A DNA stretch of 43,989 nucleotides. Origin: Rugamonas brunnea. Its GTDB lineage: Bacteria; Pseudomonadota; Gammaproteobacteria; Burkholderiales; Burkholderiaceae_D. Position numbers and translations under genes: made by a program. This document shows positions 24,779 to 33,351 of the stretch, one piece after another; position 1 is the stretch's first letter, and every line of letters begins with the position of its first letter. Location of the stretch: assembly GCF_014042345.1 (NCBI RefSeq), contig NZ_JACEZT010000027.1, positions 1 to 43,989 of the forward strand. Direction: 5' to 3'. The notes under the pieces are model-generated. The model was not told the DNA's origin. It saw nothing but the letters and a program-made list of their open reading frames with translations, and made no database searches.

Positions 24779-25876
24779 ATGGTGCAACGTCGCATTACCC
24801 TCAAGGATCTGGTGCTGGGCGAGCCGCTGCGGTGGGACTTGTTCGGCGCCGACTCGGGCGGCCGCCCGCTGCTGCACAAGGGCCAGATCGCGGCCGACGA
24901 CAAACAGCTGCACACGCTGATCGACGCCGGCCTGTTCGCCGAGGAAGAACCGCCGCCCTCGGTGCTGCACCAGCTCAACCAGTGCAACCGGCGGCTCGAA
25001 CGCATGCTGCGCGACCTGCGCAACGAGCACAACGCGGAAGCGGAACTGCGCGACATCGCACGCGACGTGATCGCCGCCGTCGAACTCAATCCCGACATCG
25101 CCCTGGCCTGCATCTTCCTGGCCCAGATCGCCGGCACCTATGCCGTGCGTCATTGCATCGAGACGGCCGTGGTGGTGGTCGTCGTCGCGCGCGGCATGGG
25201 CAAGCCGCCGGCGGAAATCCTGACCGTCACAGCCGCCGCGCTGACCATGAACGTGGGCATGCTGCGCCACCATGACACCTTCCAGAACAAACGCATGCCG
25301 CTCACGCGCGAGGAAATGGCCATCGTGCGGCGCCATCCCGAAGACAGCGCCGACCTGCTCAAATGCGCCGGAGTCAAGGATGAGGAATGGATTTCCTGCG
25401 TGCTGCTGCACCATGAGAACGACGACGGCAGCGGCTATCCGGCCGGCGTGGCACGTCCCGCCGTGACGCAGAACGCCAAGCTGATCAGCCTGGCCGACCG
25501 CTACTGCGCCCAGGTGTCGGCCCGCAATTACCGCTGTTCCATCCTGCCCGACCAGGCCCTGCAGGCGGTACTCACCGATCCCGCCATCCCGGTCGACAAG
25601 GAGCTGGCCGAGCATTTCGCGCGCGAGCTGGGCAGCTACCCGCCCGGCTGCCTGGTGCGCCTGCAGAATGGTGAAATCGGCGTGGTACGCCAACGCAGCG
25701 GCAATGGCGCGCTCGGCATATCCAGCCTGCGCGACGGCGCCGGCATCGTCCTGACGCCGGCCGCGCCCCGCAGCACGCAGGATGCGCAGTGCGCCATCGC
25801 GGCTGTACTCAGCGAGGATGAAGCGGCGGTACGCTTCAGCATGAAACAGATCTGGGGCGCACAGGCCAGCCTGTAG
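24779..25876 (+). CDS. Degenerate HD-GYP domain protein
   Basis: This 365-residue cytosolic protein is an HD-GYP-type c-di-GMP phosphodiesterase by fold. Kept features are His125, His186 (RRHPEDSADLL), the HHENDDGSGYP motif (211-221) and Asp240 (SLADRYC). The core metal dyad LHDxGK is replaced by TMNVGM (156-161): both His and Asp and the following Lys are gone. It has no membrane segment or receiver domain; the first 80 residues resemble the N-terminal domain often preceding HD-GYP. Active members hydrolyse c-di-GMP, but this one may be inactive and only bind it. ATG 24779 follows ACGGGAAAG. It converges on mshN, the end of the pilus operon, whose ATPase has c-di-GMP-binding repeats. Confidence 0.82.
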   Translation: MVQRRITLKDLVLGEPLRWDLFGADSGGRPLLHKGQIAADDKQLHTLIDAGLFAEEEPPPSVLHQLNQCNRRLERMLRDLRNEHNAEAELRDIARDVIAAVELNPDIALACIFLAQIAGTYAVRHCIETAVVVVVVARGMGKPPAEILTVTAAALTMNVGMLRHHDTFQNKRMPLTREEMAIVRRHPEDSADLLKCAGVKDEEWISCVLLHHENDDGSGYPAGVARPAVTQNAKLISLADRYCAQVSARNYRCSILPDQALQAVLTDPAIPVDKELAEHFARELGSYPPGCLVRLQNGEIGVVRQRSGNGALGISSLRDGAGIVLTPAAPRSTQDAQCAIAAVLSEDEAAVRFSMKQIWGAQASL

Positions 25877-25903
25877 CGACGACAACCGGCGCCAAAACCG
25901 GTG

Positions 25904-27142
25904 TCAACGCCCCAGCGCTTCCAGCTTGCGGTCGATGAAGGCCTGCAATTCGGGCGTCAGGCCGCCGGCTGCCTTGGCGCGCGTGTAGGCGACGCGCGCT
26001 TCGGGCAGGCGCTTTTCGGCTTGCAGGGAAATGCCAAGGCCCATCCACCACACACCTTTCTGCGGCGCCAGCTTCAACGCGGCTTGATAGTGCTCCGCCG
26101 CTTCGCCATGGCGCTGCGCCCGTTGCAGCACGCCGGCCACAAAGCCCTGGTATTCGGCGTTGTCGCCCGCATAGGGCAGCGTGCGCAGCAAGGTGTCCAA
26201 CGCGGGACCGCCGTTTTCCAGTTGCAGACGGGCCAGCAGCATGGCCATGTCCGGCTGGCGGGCGTCCAGTGCCAGCGCTTGCTGCAACTGCTGGATCGCC
26301 TCGTCCGTGCGATGGTTCTCGATCAGCAGCGTGACCAGCGTCTGGCGCGCTGCCTCGTGGCGTGGGGCAAGTTCGACGGCCCGCTGTAATTCCGCCATCG
26401 CTTCCGCATTGCGGCCTTCCTGCAAATCCTGCAGCGCACGGCGGTATCGGTTTTCAGCCAGCTGAGCCGGGCCGAGGTCGCGGCTGACGCCTCCAGCCGC
26501 CTGCGCGCCCTCCTCCTTGTTCGCCGGCTTGGACTGTGGCTTGGCCTTCTCGCCGTGGCGGCTGGCCAGCCCGTCCTTGTGACGTTCCGCTTTGCTGTGC
26601 GCGTTGGCTTCGCGCGCGTCGTGCTTGTGCGCGTCATGCTTGCGCTGGTGTGGGCGCGGCGCAGCAGCACTGTCCACGTCGTCGCTCAAGACAGGCCCGG
26701 TCGTGTCCGCGCCTCGGTGACGTGCGGGGGCGGACGCTCCGGCAAGGTGACTTGCGGGAACCGCCATCTCGGCAGCGGCTGCCACGGGCGCAGGAGCGGG
26801 TACAGCGGCAGCATCGCCGCCGGCATTGACTACCGACGCCTGCTCGGAGGCCGCCGCCGGCGCGGGCGCGGGCGCAGACGCCGGCGCCTGCGCCTGCGCC
26901 TGCGGCACCACCACCATCACCGGCGCCGGGCGTGGCTTCACGGTGTGGCTGGTGAAATAATGCCAGCCCCACCAACTGCCCGCCGCCAACCCCACCATCC
27001 CCACGGCGCCGACGCCCAACAACACCGGCAGCATGCGCTTGCGCGGCGCAGCCACGGGACGCAGTTCCTGTTCGCCGGGCGCCGCGCCGGGCTTGCCGCC
27101 GCGCGCGTCCAGATCTTGCAACATCTTGTTAATCAGGCTCAT
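25904..27142 (-). CDS. mshN: MSHA pilus biogenesis protein MshN (TPR protein)
   Basis: MshN is a membrane-anchored TPR protein of the MSHA pilus machine. The 412-residue protein starts MSLINKMLQDLDARGG, a family hallmark, has one membrane helix (about 37-58), a long Ala/Pro and then charged His/Lys linker (about 70-210), and tetratricopeptide repeats from about 230 (YRRALQDLQEGRNAEAMAEL, and later HYQAALKLAPQKGVWWMGLG). ATG 27142 overlaps the mshM stop by four bases (ATGA). It is the last gene of the cluster. Convergent with the HD-GYP gene with 27 bases between, holding only a weak hairpin. The charged linker is an unusual length and low in complexity. Confidence 0.88.
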   Translation of the reverse strand: MSLINKMLQDLDARGGKPGAAPGEQELRPVAAPRKRMLPVLLGVGAVGMVGLAAGSWWGWHYFTSHTVKPRPAPVMVVVPQAQAQAPASAPAPAPAAASEQASVVNAGGDAAAVPAPAPVAAAAEMAVPASHLAGASAPARHRGADTTGPVLSDDVDSAAAPRPHQRKHDAHKHDAREANAHSKAERHKDGLASRHGEKAKPQSKPANKEEGAQAAGGVSRDLGPAQLAENRYRRALQDLQEGRNAEAMAELQRAVELAPRHEAARQTLVTLLIENHRTDEAIQQLQQALALDARQPDMAMLLARLQLENGGPALDTLLRTLPYAGDNAEYQGFVAGVLQRAQRHGEAAEHYQAALKLAPQKGVWWMGLGISLQAEKRLPEARVAYTRAKAAGGLTPELQAFIDRKLEALGR

Positions 27143-28035
27143 TTGTTCAGCGCCCACGTCAATCCGCACGCCGCCACCAGCGCACTGGTGGCAAGGGCGG
27201 CCATCCACGGCCAGCGCGCGCGGCGCACGCCGATGGTGTCGGCAGCAGCCAGCTGCACGTGACTGCGCGCCACCTGCTGCTTGCCCTGACCATACGCCAG
27301 CATCAGCGACTTATGGGCCATGATGTTGATCAGCCGGGGAATCCCGCCGCTGGCACGGTACAGCACGCTGATGGCGCCACGGCTGAACAGCCGGCTGCCG
27401 GTAAAGCCCGCCACCCGCAGGCGGTGCGCCAGGTAATATTCCATGTCGTCGCGCGTGAGCGGTCCCAGGTGGTAGTGGAAGGTGATGCGCTGCGCCAGCT
27501 GGCGGATGGAATCGAGCTGCAAATGCTGGTTCAATTCCGGCTGGCCGAACAGCACGATTTGCAGCAGCTTGCGCTTTTCCGTTTCGAGGTTGGTCAGCAG
27601 CCGCAAGGCTTCCAGGCTCTCCAGCGGAATCGCCTGCGCCTCGTCCAGGCACAGCAGCACGCGCTTGTCCTGCGCCGCCAGTTCCATCAGGCGCGAGGTG
27701 ATCGCCTTGAGCAACTGGTGCTGGTCCACGTCGCGCGCCAGCGTGAGCGACAGTTCATCGGCCAGCGCCAGCATCAGCGAGCGCGGTTCCAGATAGGGAT
27801 TGGGAATGTAGGCGGTGACGAATTCCTCGCCCAGCGTGGTGATGAACTTGCGGCACAACAGCGTCTTGCCCGTGCCGACTTCGCCGGTGATCTTGATGAA
27901 GCCTTCCCCGCTGCGGGCCGCCACCAGCAAGGTGTTGAGCGCCTCCTGCGAATGCGGGCTGGTGAAGAAGAAGCTGGTGTCGGGCGTGATGCCGAACGGC
28001 GCCTCCTTCAGGCCGAAGTGCTGCAAGTACATCAT
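27139..28035 (-). CDS. mshM: MSHA biogenesis ATPase MshM (ExeA-like)
   Basis: This 298-residue AAA-type ATPase of the ExeA/GspA group has the N-terminal FGLKEAPFGITPDTSFFF, Walker A GEVGTGKT (51-58), Walker B LLCLDEAQ (Asp131, Glu132), then LLTNLETEKRKLLQIVLFGQ. One membrane helix lies at the extreme C-terminus (about 275-297). ExeA-like proteins help place secretins through the cell wall; MshM likely does this for MshL. There is no peptidoglycan-binding domain after the helix, unlike ExeA. The start ATG overlaps the mshL stop (TGATG). A paralogue with the same N-terminal signature lies at 40499-41512. Confidence 0.9.
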   Translation of the reverse strand: MMYLQHFGLKEAPFGITPDTSFFFTSPHSQEALNTLLVAARSGEGFIKITGEVGTGKTLLCRKFITTLGEEFVTAYIPNPYLEPRSLMLALADELSLTLARDVDQHQLLKAITSRLMELAAQDKRVLLCLDEAQAIPLESLEALRLLTNLETEKRKLLQIVLFGQPELNQHLQLDSIRQLAQRITFHYHLGPLTRDDMEYYLAHRLRVAGFTGSRLFSRGAISVLYRASGGIPRLINIMAHKSLMLAYGQGKQQVARSHVQLAAADTIGVRRARWPWMAALATSALVAACGLTWALNK

Positions 28036-29807
28036 CAGTTGCGCTCCTTCAGGCCGCGCGGGTCGAGCTCCTTGACGCGGCGGCCCGTCTCCAGCAAGTC
28101 TTCGTTCCAGTCGCTGCCCTCGGCCACGATGGTGGGCTTGATCAGCACCACCAGTTCGCGCTTCTGCATCACGTCGCTGGTGTTGCGGAACAGCGCGCCC
28201 AGCACTGGCACATTGCCCACGCCCGGCACCTGCGAACGGTCGGTGGTCGTGGCTTGGCGCATCAGGCCGCCAATCGCGACCACCCGGCCATCCTGGCCGC
28301 GCACCATGCTGTCCATTTCGGAAGTGGACGAGGCGGCCAGCGGCAGGCTCAAATTGCCCGCCGTGCCCAGGTTGATGCCCTTGTTCACGGTCGACACCTG
28401 GCTCACGGACGGGTGGACGTGCAGCGTCACGTTGCCATGGTCGTCGATCTGCGGCGTCACGTCCAGCACCACGCCGGAGAAGAACGGCTGCAGCGTCACA
28501 CTGGGCGACACCACGCCGCTGCCGGTGCCGTTGGTGGTGGTGGTGGTGCTCACGCCGGTGACGAAGAATTCATCGGTACCGATTTTCAGCACGGCTTTCT
28601 GGTTGTTCAGCGTGGCGATGCGCGGGCTGGACAACACGTGCACCGTGCCCTGCGATTCCAGGAACGAAATCAGGGCCGCGAAATTACTGGTCTGGAACGC
28701 CAGTCCGAACAGCGAGCCGGCCGCGTCGGCCGCGCTGCCCAGCGACACGCCGGTGGTGGCCGTAATGCCGCCCTTGCCCGCGCTGGCGATGGCCGTCTGC
28801 GGCGAGTTGAGCGGATTGAGCGAGGTGCCGGGCGTGAGGAAGCCGCCCGAAATCTTGTTGTTGCCATGGCCGTCGCGGAAGTTGGCGAAGCCGGCCCAGT
28901 TGATGCCGGTCTGGTAGCCGCTGTTCAGTTCAACTTCCAGGATCTTCGCTTCCAGGATCACCTGGCGGTCGACGGAAAGCTGGGTCGCTTTCAGGTACTG
29001 GTCCACGCTGCGCAGTTCATCGGGCATGGCCTTGATCAACAACACGCCCGATTGCGGGCTGATGACGACCTTGCGGCCATCCTTGCCCACCGGGACGATG
29101 GCTTCCAGCGCATCCTTCAGCTCGCCCCAGAAATCGCTGTTCGACGCGGTGCTGACGTTGCTCGCGTCGCGCTGGCGCTGACCGCCGGCGGTTGGATTGG
29201 CGGGATCGGTGGGGACGTTGTTGTTCTGGTTATTCTGGTTGTTCTGATTATTCTGGCCGCCGCTATTGCTGGTTCCGGCGTTGGCCACCGAGGTGGACGT
29301 CACGCGCAGGCTGGAACTGCCCTTGCGCGTCGCATTCAGATACTGGACGCGGAACATGCGGGTCTGCATGGTCAGCGGACGGATGTAGATGCGGCTGCCT
29401 TCCACGCGGTAATCGTAGCCATACAGTTCGCGCACCGCATCCAGCGCCTCGAACAGCGTCACATCCTTGAGGTTGGCCGTGATGGTGCCGCTGACGTTGG
29501 GATCGATCAGCATGTTGTAGCGGGTGCCGGCCACCAGCGAATTGAAGAACTGCTGCACCGGCACGTTGTTGAATGAGACGTTGAAACGCTCCTCCAGCAC
29601 CGTGCGCGACTTGGGCAATTGCTCGGCCAGTTGGGCGGCAGGCGGCAGCAAGGCGCTGGCCACGGCATCGTTCTGCGACGGCGCGGCCGGTTTTGCGGCA
29701 GCCGACGCCAGCTCGGCGCCGATCTTGTCGTAGGTGTCGCGAGTGGACTGGGTGGCGCAGCCGGCCAATGCCAGGGCCATGGTCGGCACGATCAGTAATT
29801 TATGCAT
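28035..29807 (-). CDS. mshL: MSHA pilus secretin MshL
   Basis: MshL forms the outer-membrane pore of the MSHA pilus. The 590-residue protein has a lipoprotein signal with lipobox LAGC (Cys17), an N0/STN-like domain (FNNVPVQQFFNSLVAGTRY, then LFEALDAVRELYGYDYRV), an Asn/Gln-rich linker near residues 180-200, and the secretin domain with VLSSPRIATLNNQKAVLKIG, SVTLQPFFSGVVLDVTPQI, and RSQVPGVGNVPVLGALFRN. ATG 29807 is preferred to a TTG two codons upstream. It is followed without a gap by mshM and preceded by mshK after 8 bases. Confidence 0.93.
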   Translation of the reverse strand: MHKLLIVPTMALALAGCATQSTRDTYDKIGAELASAAAKPAAPSQNDAVASALLPPAAQLAEQLPKSRTVLEERFNVSFNNVPVQQFFNSLVAGTRYNMLIDPNVSGTITANLKDVTLFEALDAVRELYGYDYRVEGSRIYIRPLTMQTRMFRVQYLNATRKGSSSLRVTSTSVANAGTSNSGGQNNQNNQNNQNNNVPTDPANPTAGGQRQRDASNVSTASNSDFWGELKDALEAIVPVGKDGRKVVISPQSGVLLIKAMPDELRSVDQYLKATQLSVDRQVILEAKILEVELNSGYQTGINWAGFANFRDGHGNNKISGGFLTPGTSLNPLNSPQTAIASAGKGGITATTGVSLGSAADAAGSLFGLAFQTSNFAALISFLESQGTVHVLSSPRIATLNNQKAVLKIGTDEFFVTGVSTTTTTNGTGSGVVSPSVTLQPFFSGVVLDVTPQIDDHGNVTLHVHPSVSQVSTVNKGINLGTAGNLSLPLAASSTSEMDSMVRGQDGRVVAIGGLMRQATTTDRSQVPGVGNVPVLGALFRNTSDVMQKRELVVLIKPTIVAEGSDWNEDLLETGRRVKELDPRGLKERN

Positions 29808-29815
29808 AATCAATC

Positions 29816-30289
29816 TCAGTCTATATTCGCTGGCGGTTGCGTTGCCTGTTGCGCTGGCTGCTGCGTTGCTTGTTGCGCCGGTTGTTGCGTTGGCATTTTA
29901 GTGATGTGCCGCTTGCCGGCCTTGGCGCCATGTTCGGCGCTATCCGGGTACAGCGTCAGCACCTGGGTCTTGCCGCCACGGCGCAGCACCGCATGGTTCT
30001 TGTCCACCTTGACCAGCAAGGCGCCATTGAACTTCTCGCCGCGCCGCACGGTCTGGCCGTCGATCACGGCCACTTGCCGCCCGTTGCTGCCCACCAGCAC
30101 GGATTGCAGTTGCGGCCCCTTGGTTTCGGGTGGCGCCGCCTCCACGCCCATCGCCTGCCGGGCTTCCGGTGGCGGCACGGTGGGATCGGGCAAACCTTGG
30201 GCGCAAGCGCATGAAGCCCACAGCAGTATGGGCAACAACGCCGGCAGTCGCTTGCGCATGTGCGATGGGCGGCTCACAGTTTCATCCAT
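29816..30289 (-). CDS. mshK: MSHA biogenesis protein MshK (PilP/GspC-like)
   Basis: This 157-residue protein matches the position and features of MshK: an exported PilP-like periplasmic protein, with a signal peptide (MRKRLPALLPILLWASCACA) and the short domain GPQLQSVLVGSNGRQVAVID and RGEKFNGALLVKVDKNHAVL. It should link the inner-membrane complex to MshL. Two starts are possible: ATG 30289, overlapping mshJ by 16 bases, or ATG 30259, which begins right at the signal peptide. The C-terminal tail contains two copies of QQPAQQAT, a low-complexity addition I do not know from other MshK proteins. Confidence 0.78.
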   Translation of the reverse strand: MDETVSRPSHMRKRLPALLPILLWASCACAQGLPDPTVPPPEARQAMGVEAAPPETKGPQLQSVLVGSNGRQVAVIDGQTVRRGEKFNGALLVKVDKNHAVLRRGGKTQVLTLYPDSAEHGAKAGKRHITKMPTQQPAQQATQQPAQQATQPPANID

Positions 30290-31080
30290 TTCGTATCCAG
30301 GCTCAGGGTGTACAGGGTCAGCGTCAGGCGCGAGCTCGGGTACTGGCCCGCGTCCAGCTTCGCCTTGCCCCAGAACAGTTGGCTGGGCAACGCTTGCAAC
30401 GCATCCATGTACTGGACCATGTCGGCATAGCTTCCTTGCAGGACAATTTCTACACCGTGCCGGTACAGCAGTTCCCTCGGCTTGGACGCAGCCGGTGCAG
30501 CAGCCACGGCGTTCGCGGGCTGGGCCGCCGCGTTGGTGGCCGGTGCGCCGGGAGCCGCCTGCGTGCCAGCCTGCCCAGCTTGGCCGGCCACGCCAGCCGC
30601 AGCGGGTTGCTGCGGCGAGGTGATCGCCGGCGCGCCCGTTTCCAGCCTGGCTTCGCTCAAGCCGCTGACCGGCAAGGTCTTCATGGACAACAAGCGCAAC
30701 TTGCCGTTGCCGCGGAGGATATGCTCAAGCAGCGGCGCGATCTTCTCCGGCGCCACCAGTCCCTTTTGCATGTTCTGCAGCGCGGCACTGCCCTCGTCGA
30801 TTTGTTTTTGCAACGATTGCAGGCGCGCGCGCCCTTCAGCATCGGGATCGACCACGAAGGCGGCTGCCATCTGCGCGATCTCCCGGTCGATGCCGGCGAT
30901 CTGGTTCTGTTGCTGGTTGATCTGCGCCAGCAATACCTTCTGCTTCGCCAGCAACGGTTCCATCACCATCGTAAAGGCGAGGAAAACGATGCTGGCGGCG
31001 ACGGCTGCGAACACCATCACGCGCTCGCGCAAGGTCATGGCGTCGAGCCGGGTGCACAACTTGATCCACTGTGCTTTCAT
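30274..31080 (-). CDS. mshJ: MSHA biogenesis protein MshJ (PilO/GspM-like)
   Basis: This 268-residue protein has one membrane helix (about 22-41), a coiled-coil (LLAQINQQQNQIAGIDREIA and LQSLQKQIDEG), an Ala/Gly/Pro linker (about 150-195), and a C-terminal ferredoxin-like PilO domain (HGVEIVLQGSYADMVQYMDA). It forms part of the inner-membrane alignment complex with MshI and MshI2. ATG 31080 overlaps the mshI2 stop by four bases. The linker is longer and more Ala-rich than I expect for the family, but the operon position supports the name. Confidence 0.85.
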   Translation of the reverse strand: MKAQWIKLCTRLDAMTLRERVMVFAAVAASIVFLAFTMVMEPLLAKQKVLLAQINQQQNQIAGIDREIAQMAAAFVVDPDAEGRARLQSLQKQIDEGSAALQNMQKGLVAPEKIAPLLEHILRGNGKLRLLSMKTLPVSGLSEARLETGAPAITSPQQPAAAGVAGQAGQAGTQAAPGAPATNAAAQPANAVAAAPAASKPRELLYRHGVEIVLQGSYADMVQYMDALQALPSQLFWGKAKLDAGQYPSSRLTLTLYTLSLDTKWMKL

Positions 31081-31796
31081 TTGGCGGCCTCCGGCATGGC
31101 CGATTGCAGGCTGAATTCAACGTAAGGCGACAAGGCCGCGCCCTGCCCGGCCCCGGCGCCCGAGACCGGCTTTGCACCTGCTACCGGCGTCGTTGCGCCC
31201 GCCGCCGGTGCCGCGCCCGCCACCTGCGCAGCCGCCGCTGGTGCGCCCTCGGGCCGCGCGATCTGCAAACTGGCGAAAGTACGGCCGTGCATGACCTTCT
31301 CCGTCGTCAAGCGCGCGATATAGCTGGGAATCAGCGTCGGCTGCATGGCCTTGCCTTGCAGGCCTATGCCGTTGCCCGCACCTTCGATCGTCAGCCCCGT
31401 CAGCCACAAGCCGCTGACGTTCTGGCGCGCGAACGCGCGGAAATACTCGGCGTAGCCGGTCCGGTCACCCAGCGCGCCGCTGCGCAGCACCCCTTCCACG
31501 TCATGCAGCGACGCCAGCCGCGCCTCCGCTTCCGCGATGTTGGCGGCGATCACCGGGCTCTTGGGACGCGGCGCGAACTGGGCCACCGCCTTGTTCAGCA
31601 TCGTCTCACGCCCCGCCAGCACGGTCTTGCCGGTGGCCGCACTGCGTTCGAGCATGCCGACCTTGTACGATGCGTACCACGTCAACGCGACCGTGCCGAC
31701 CAGGATCAGCGCCAGCGATTCCAGCATGGGAACGGCGCCGAACACCTTCTTCTGTTTCAGGAAGATGGGATTGAACAGGTTGATCTGCTGGCTCAC
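31077..31796 (-). CDS. mshI2: MSHA biogenesis protein MshI2 (PilN-like)
   Basis: A 239-residue PilN-like protein: a short cytosolic N-terminus (MSQQINLFNPIFLKQKKVF, of the type that binds MshI/PilM), one membrane helix (about 21-41), a coiled-coil, then a ferredoxin-like fold (GLWLTGLTIEGAGNGIGLQG). It forms the inner-membrane alignment complex with MshJ. The C-terminal 60 residues are Ala/Gly/Pro-rich. It overlaps both neighbours by four bases, so translation is coupled across mshI-I2-J. Confidence 0.85.
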   Translation of the reverse strand: MSQQINLFNPIFLKQKKVFGAVPMLESLALILVGTVALTWYASYKVGMLERSAATGKTVLAGRETMLNKAVAQFAPRPKSPVIAANIAEAEARLASLHDVEGVLRSGALGDRTGYAEYFRAFARQNVSGLWLTGLTIEGAGNGIGLQGKAMQPTLIPSYIARLTTEKVMHGRTFASLQIARPEGAPAAAAQVAGAAPAAGATTPVAGAKPVSGAGAGQGAALSPYVEFSLQSAMPEAAK

Positions 31797-32737
31797 AGCG
31801 CCACCTCCTCAACCCGCAATGCCGCGCCCAACGTGAGGAAGAAACGCTGCTGCTGCGCCACGTCCTGCAATTCCGGGTGCTTGCCCAAATCAAAGACATC
31901 GCTGAGCTCCATCGCCTCGACCGGCATGTACATATTGCTGGCCAGGTGTTCATGCAGGCCTTCCGCACCAGTGGGCGCCAGCAGCAGCTTGGAGACGCTG
32001 ACGAAGTTGAACTGGCGGTCGAAGTGGTCAAGCGAGCGTTGCAGTTCCAGCGTGATCTTGTCGAAGCACGCGTGCTGCTTGTCCGTATCCGGCTCCAGCA
32101 ATTGCGGCAGCGTCACCTCGATCCGGCGCGCCAGGTACAGTTCACCCTTGAAAGTGATGGTCAGCAAGCCACCATCGTCGTGGAAAGACAGCATCGCCAG
32201 ACCGCGTCCCGGCGGCTCCAGCAAGGCCGAGATGTTCCGCTGCGCCATTTCGGGAATGTCGATCACGGTCAGCGGGATCTTCGCCTCGCTGAACAATTCC
32301 TGGCACGACTGGATCAGGCTGTTGCGCGCGGCCACGGCGAACATGGAATGGCTGCGCGATCCGCCGGCGCTGTCGATGGGTATGTCGAGCACGTCGATGG
32401 TGGCGTCGTCGATATGGAAGTCCAGCATGTCCTTCAAGCGCCAGCGCACGGCCGTCTTCAGTTCTTCCGGTGGCACGTTGGGCGCCTCCACGGTGAGCAA
32501 CTGGTATTCGCCGCCGGACAGCAAGGTGCCGCAGTGCTTGCGGGCGGCGTGCAGTTCCTTGCCGCCCCGTTCCAGGGCCTCGGCGGACCGGCTTGGCTGG
32601 GCCGGGAAAAAGGCCGCCACGTCCACCGTCGGTTTACCATCGCGGGCGCGCTTGACGCTGCCTGCGCATATGCCCTCGCTGTGAAACGAGAGCGTCAGCC
32701 AGCCATCATTTTTTTTTGCTTTAGAAAAGAAACCCAT
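31793..32737 (-). CDS. mshI: MSHA biogenesis protein MshI (PilM-like)
   Basis: This protein of about 314 residues is the cytosolic, actin-like PilM counterpart. Visible are MGFFSKAKKNDGWLTLSF at the start, EELKTAVRWRLKDMLDFHID (about 95-115) and AVAARNSLIQSCQELFSEA, then a second actin-like lobe. It would bind the MshI2 N-terminus and link the alignment complex to MshE. ATG 32737 begins the typical MGFFSK; an ATG three codons upstream (32746) is also possible. It heads a separate set of genes, 122 bases after mshP, with a -10-like box upstream. Confidence 0.88.
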   Translation of the reverse strand: MGFFSKAKKNDGWLTLSFHSEGICAGSVKRARDGKPTVDVAAFFPAQPSRSAEALERGGKELHAARKHCGTLLSGGEYQLLTVEAPNVPPEELKTAVRWRLKDMLDFHIDDATIDVLDIPIDSAGGSRSHSMFAVAARNSLIQSCQELFSEAKIPLTVIDIPEMAQRNISALLEPPGRGLAMLSFHDDGGLLTITFKGELYLARRIEVTLPQLLEPDTDKQHACFDKITLELQRSLDHFDRQFNFVSVSKLLLAPTGAEGLHEHLASNMYMPVEAMELSDVFDLGKHPELQDVAQQQRFFLTLGAALRVEEVAL

Positions 32738-32786
32738 GCCGGCCATCTAGTGATTGAGCGCGCCGCAAAAGGCTGCGCTGCGCTTG

Positions 32787-32792
32787 ATTATA
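32787..32792 (-). promoter_or_regulatory. Possible -10 box of the mshI-N genes
   Basis: On the minus strand TATAAT (32792-32787) lies 50 bases before ATG 32737 in the only gap of this half of the cluster. There is no good -35 box at the right distance. It would give the second half of the cluster its own transcript. Confidence 0.38.
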
Positions 32793-32868
32793 TTCAAAGC
32801 ACATGGAAAATTTGCGGGATTGTTGCATTCCGCCCCCAAAAACGTCAGCTTTTTCACGCCTGTCCTCA

Positions 32869-33351
32869 TCAAAGCTGCGCCTCCACCACGCGCTGCGCGT
32901 AATCGGGTCCCTTGCTCGCATTCGGGCAGCCGCTGGCGCCCGGCTGATTGCAGGCCGTGGCCCGTATCCAGAAGTGCTCCGTGCCGCCCGCCAGGCCCGC
33001 GTTCGCGCCGCAAGTGATCGTGACGCTGAAGGCCGACAAGGTGGTGTTGGCCGGCAAGGGGAACGTGACGCCGGAGCCGGCCGCCTTGGGGCAGCCGAGG
33101 CTGGCCGATGGTCCTGCGCCGGCGCCGCTGCGCAAGGCCCGCCACAGCGCCCATTCCAGCCCGGCCCGCGCGGCCTGGTAGGCGCGCGCGCCCTGCTGGT
33201 CCTGCGCGGCGCCCGCTTGCTGCGACGTCACCACGGATACGATGGCCACGCCGAGCCCGGCAAGGGCCACCAGCAGGAAGATGGCGGTCACGATACCGAT
33301 GCCGGCCGCCCGCCGCATGGCCCGGATGCGCGAATAGTGTGGATGGATCAT
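32869..33351 (-). CDS. mshP: MSHA minor pilin-like MshP
   Basis: This 160-residue protein has a prepilin-like leader: Gly17 followed by IGIVTAIFLLVALAGLGVAI. The +5 residue is Thr rather than Glu, the GspK/PilX-type exception found in tip proteins. The rest includes QAGAAQDQQGARAYQAARAG and paired cysteines. It would be a low-abundance pilus component. Its start overlaps the mshO stop by four bases. It is the last gene of the first half-operon; mshQ, which usually follows mshP, is absent. Confidence 0.87.
   Translation of the reverse strand: MIHPHYSRIRAMRRAAGIGIVTAIFLLVALAGLGVAIVSVVTSQQAGAAQDQQGARAYQAARAGLEWALWRALRSGAGAGPSASLGCPKAAGSGVTFPLPANTTLSAFSVTITCGANAGLAGGTEHFWIRATACNQPGASGCPNASKGPDYAQRVVEAQL

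Noticed and set aside
25877..25903. Weak hairpin between the HD-GYP gene and mshN as a terminator
   Set aside because: The stem needs G-T pairs and there is no T-run on either strand.
29802..30623. Cys-rich plus-strand frame with repeated CVACCAGC units
   Set aside because: It is the opposite strand of the QQPAQQAT repeat of mshK, not a metal-binding gene.
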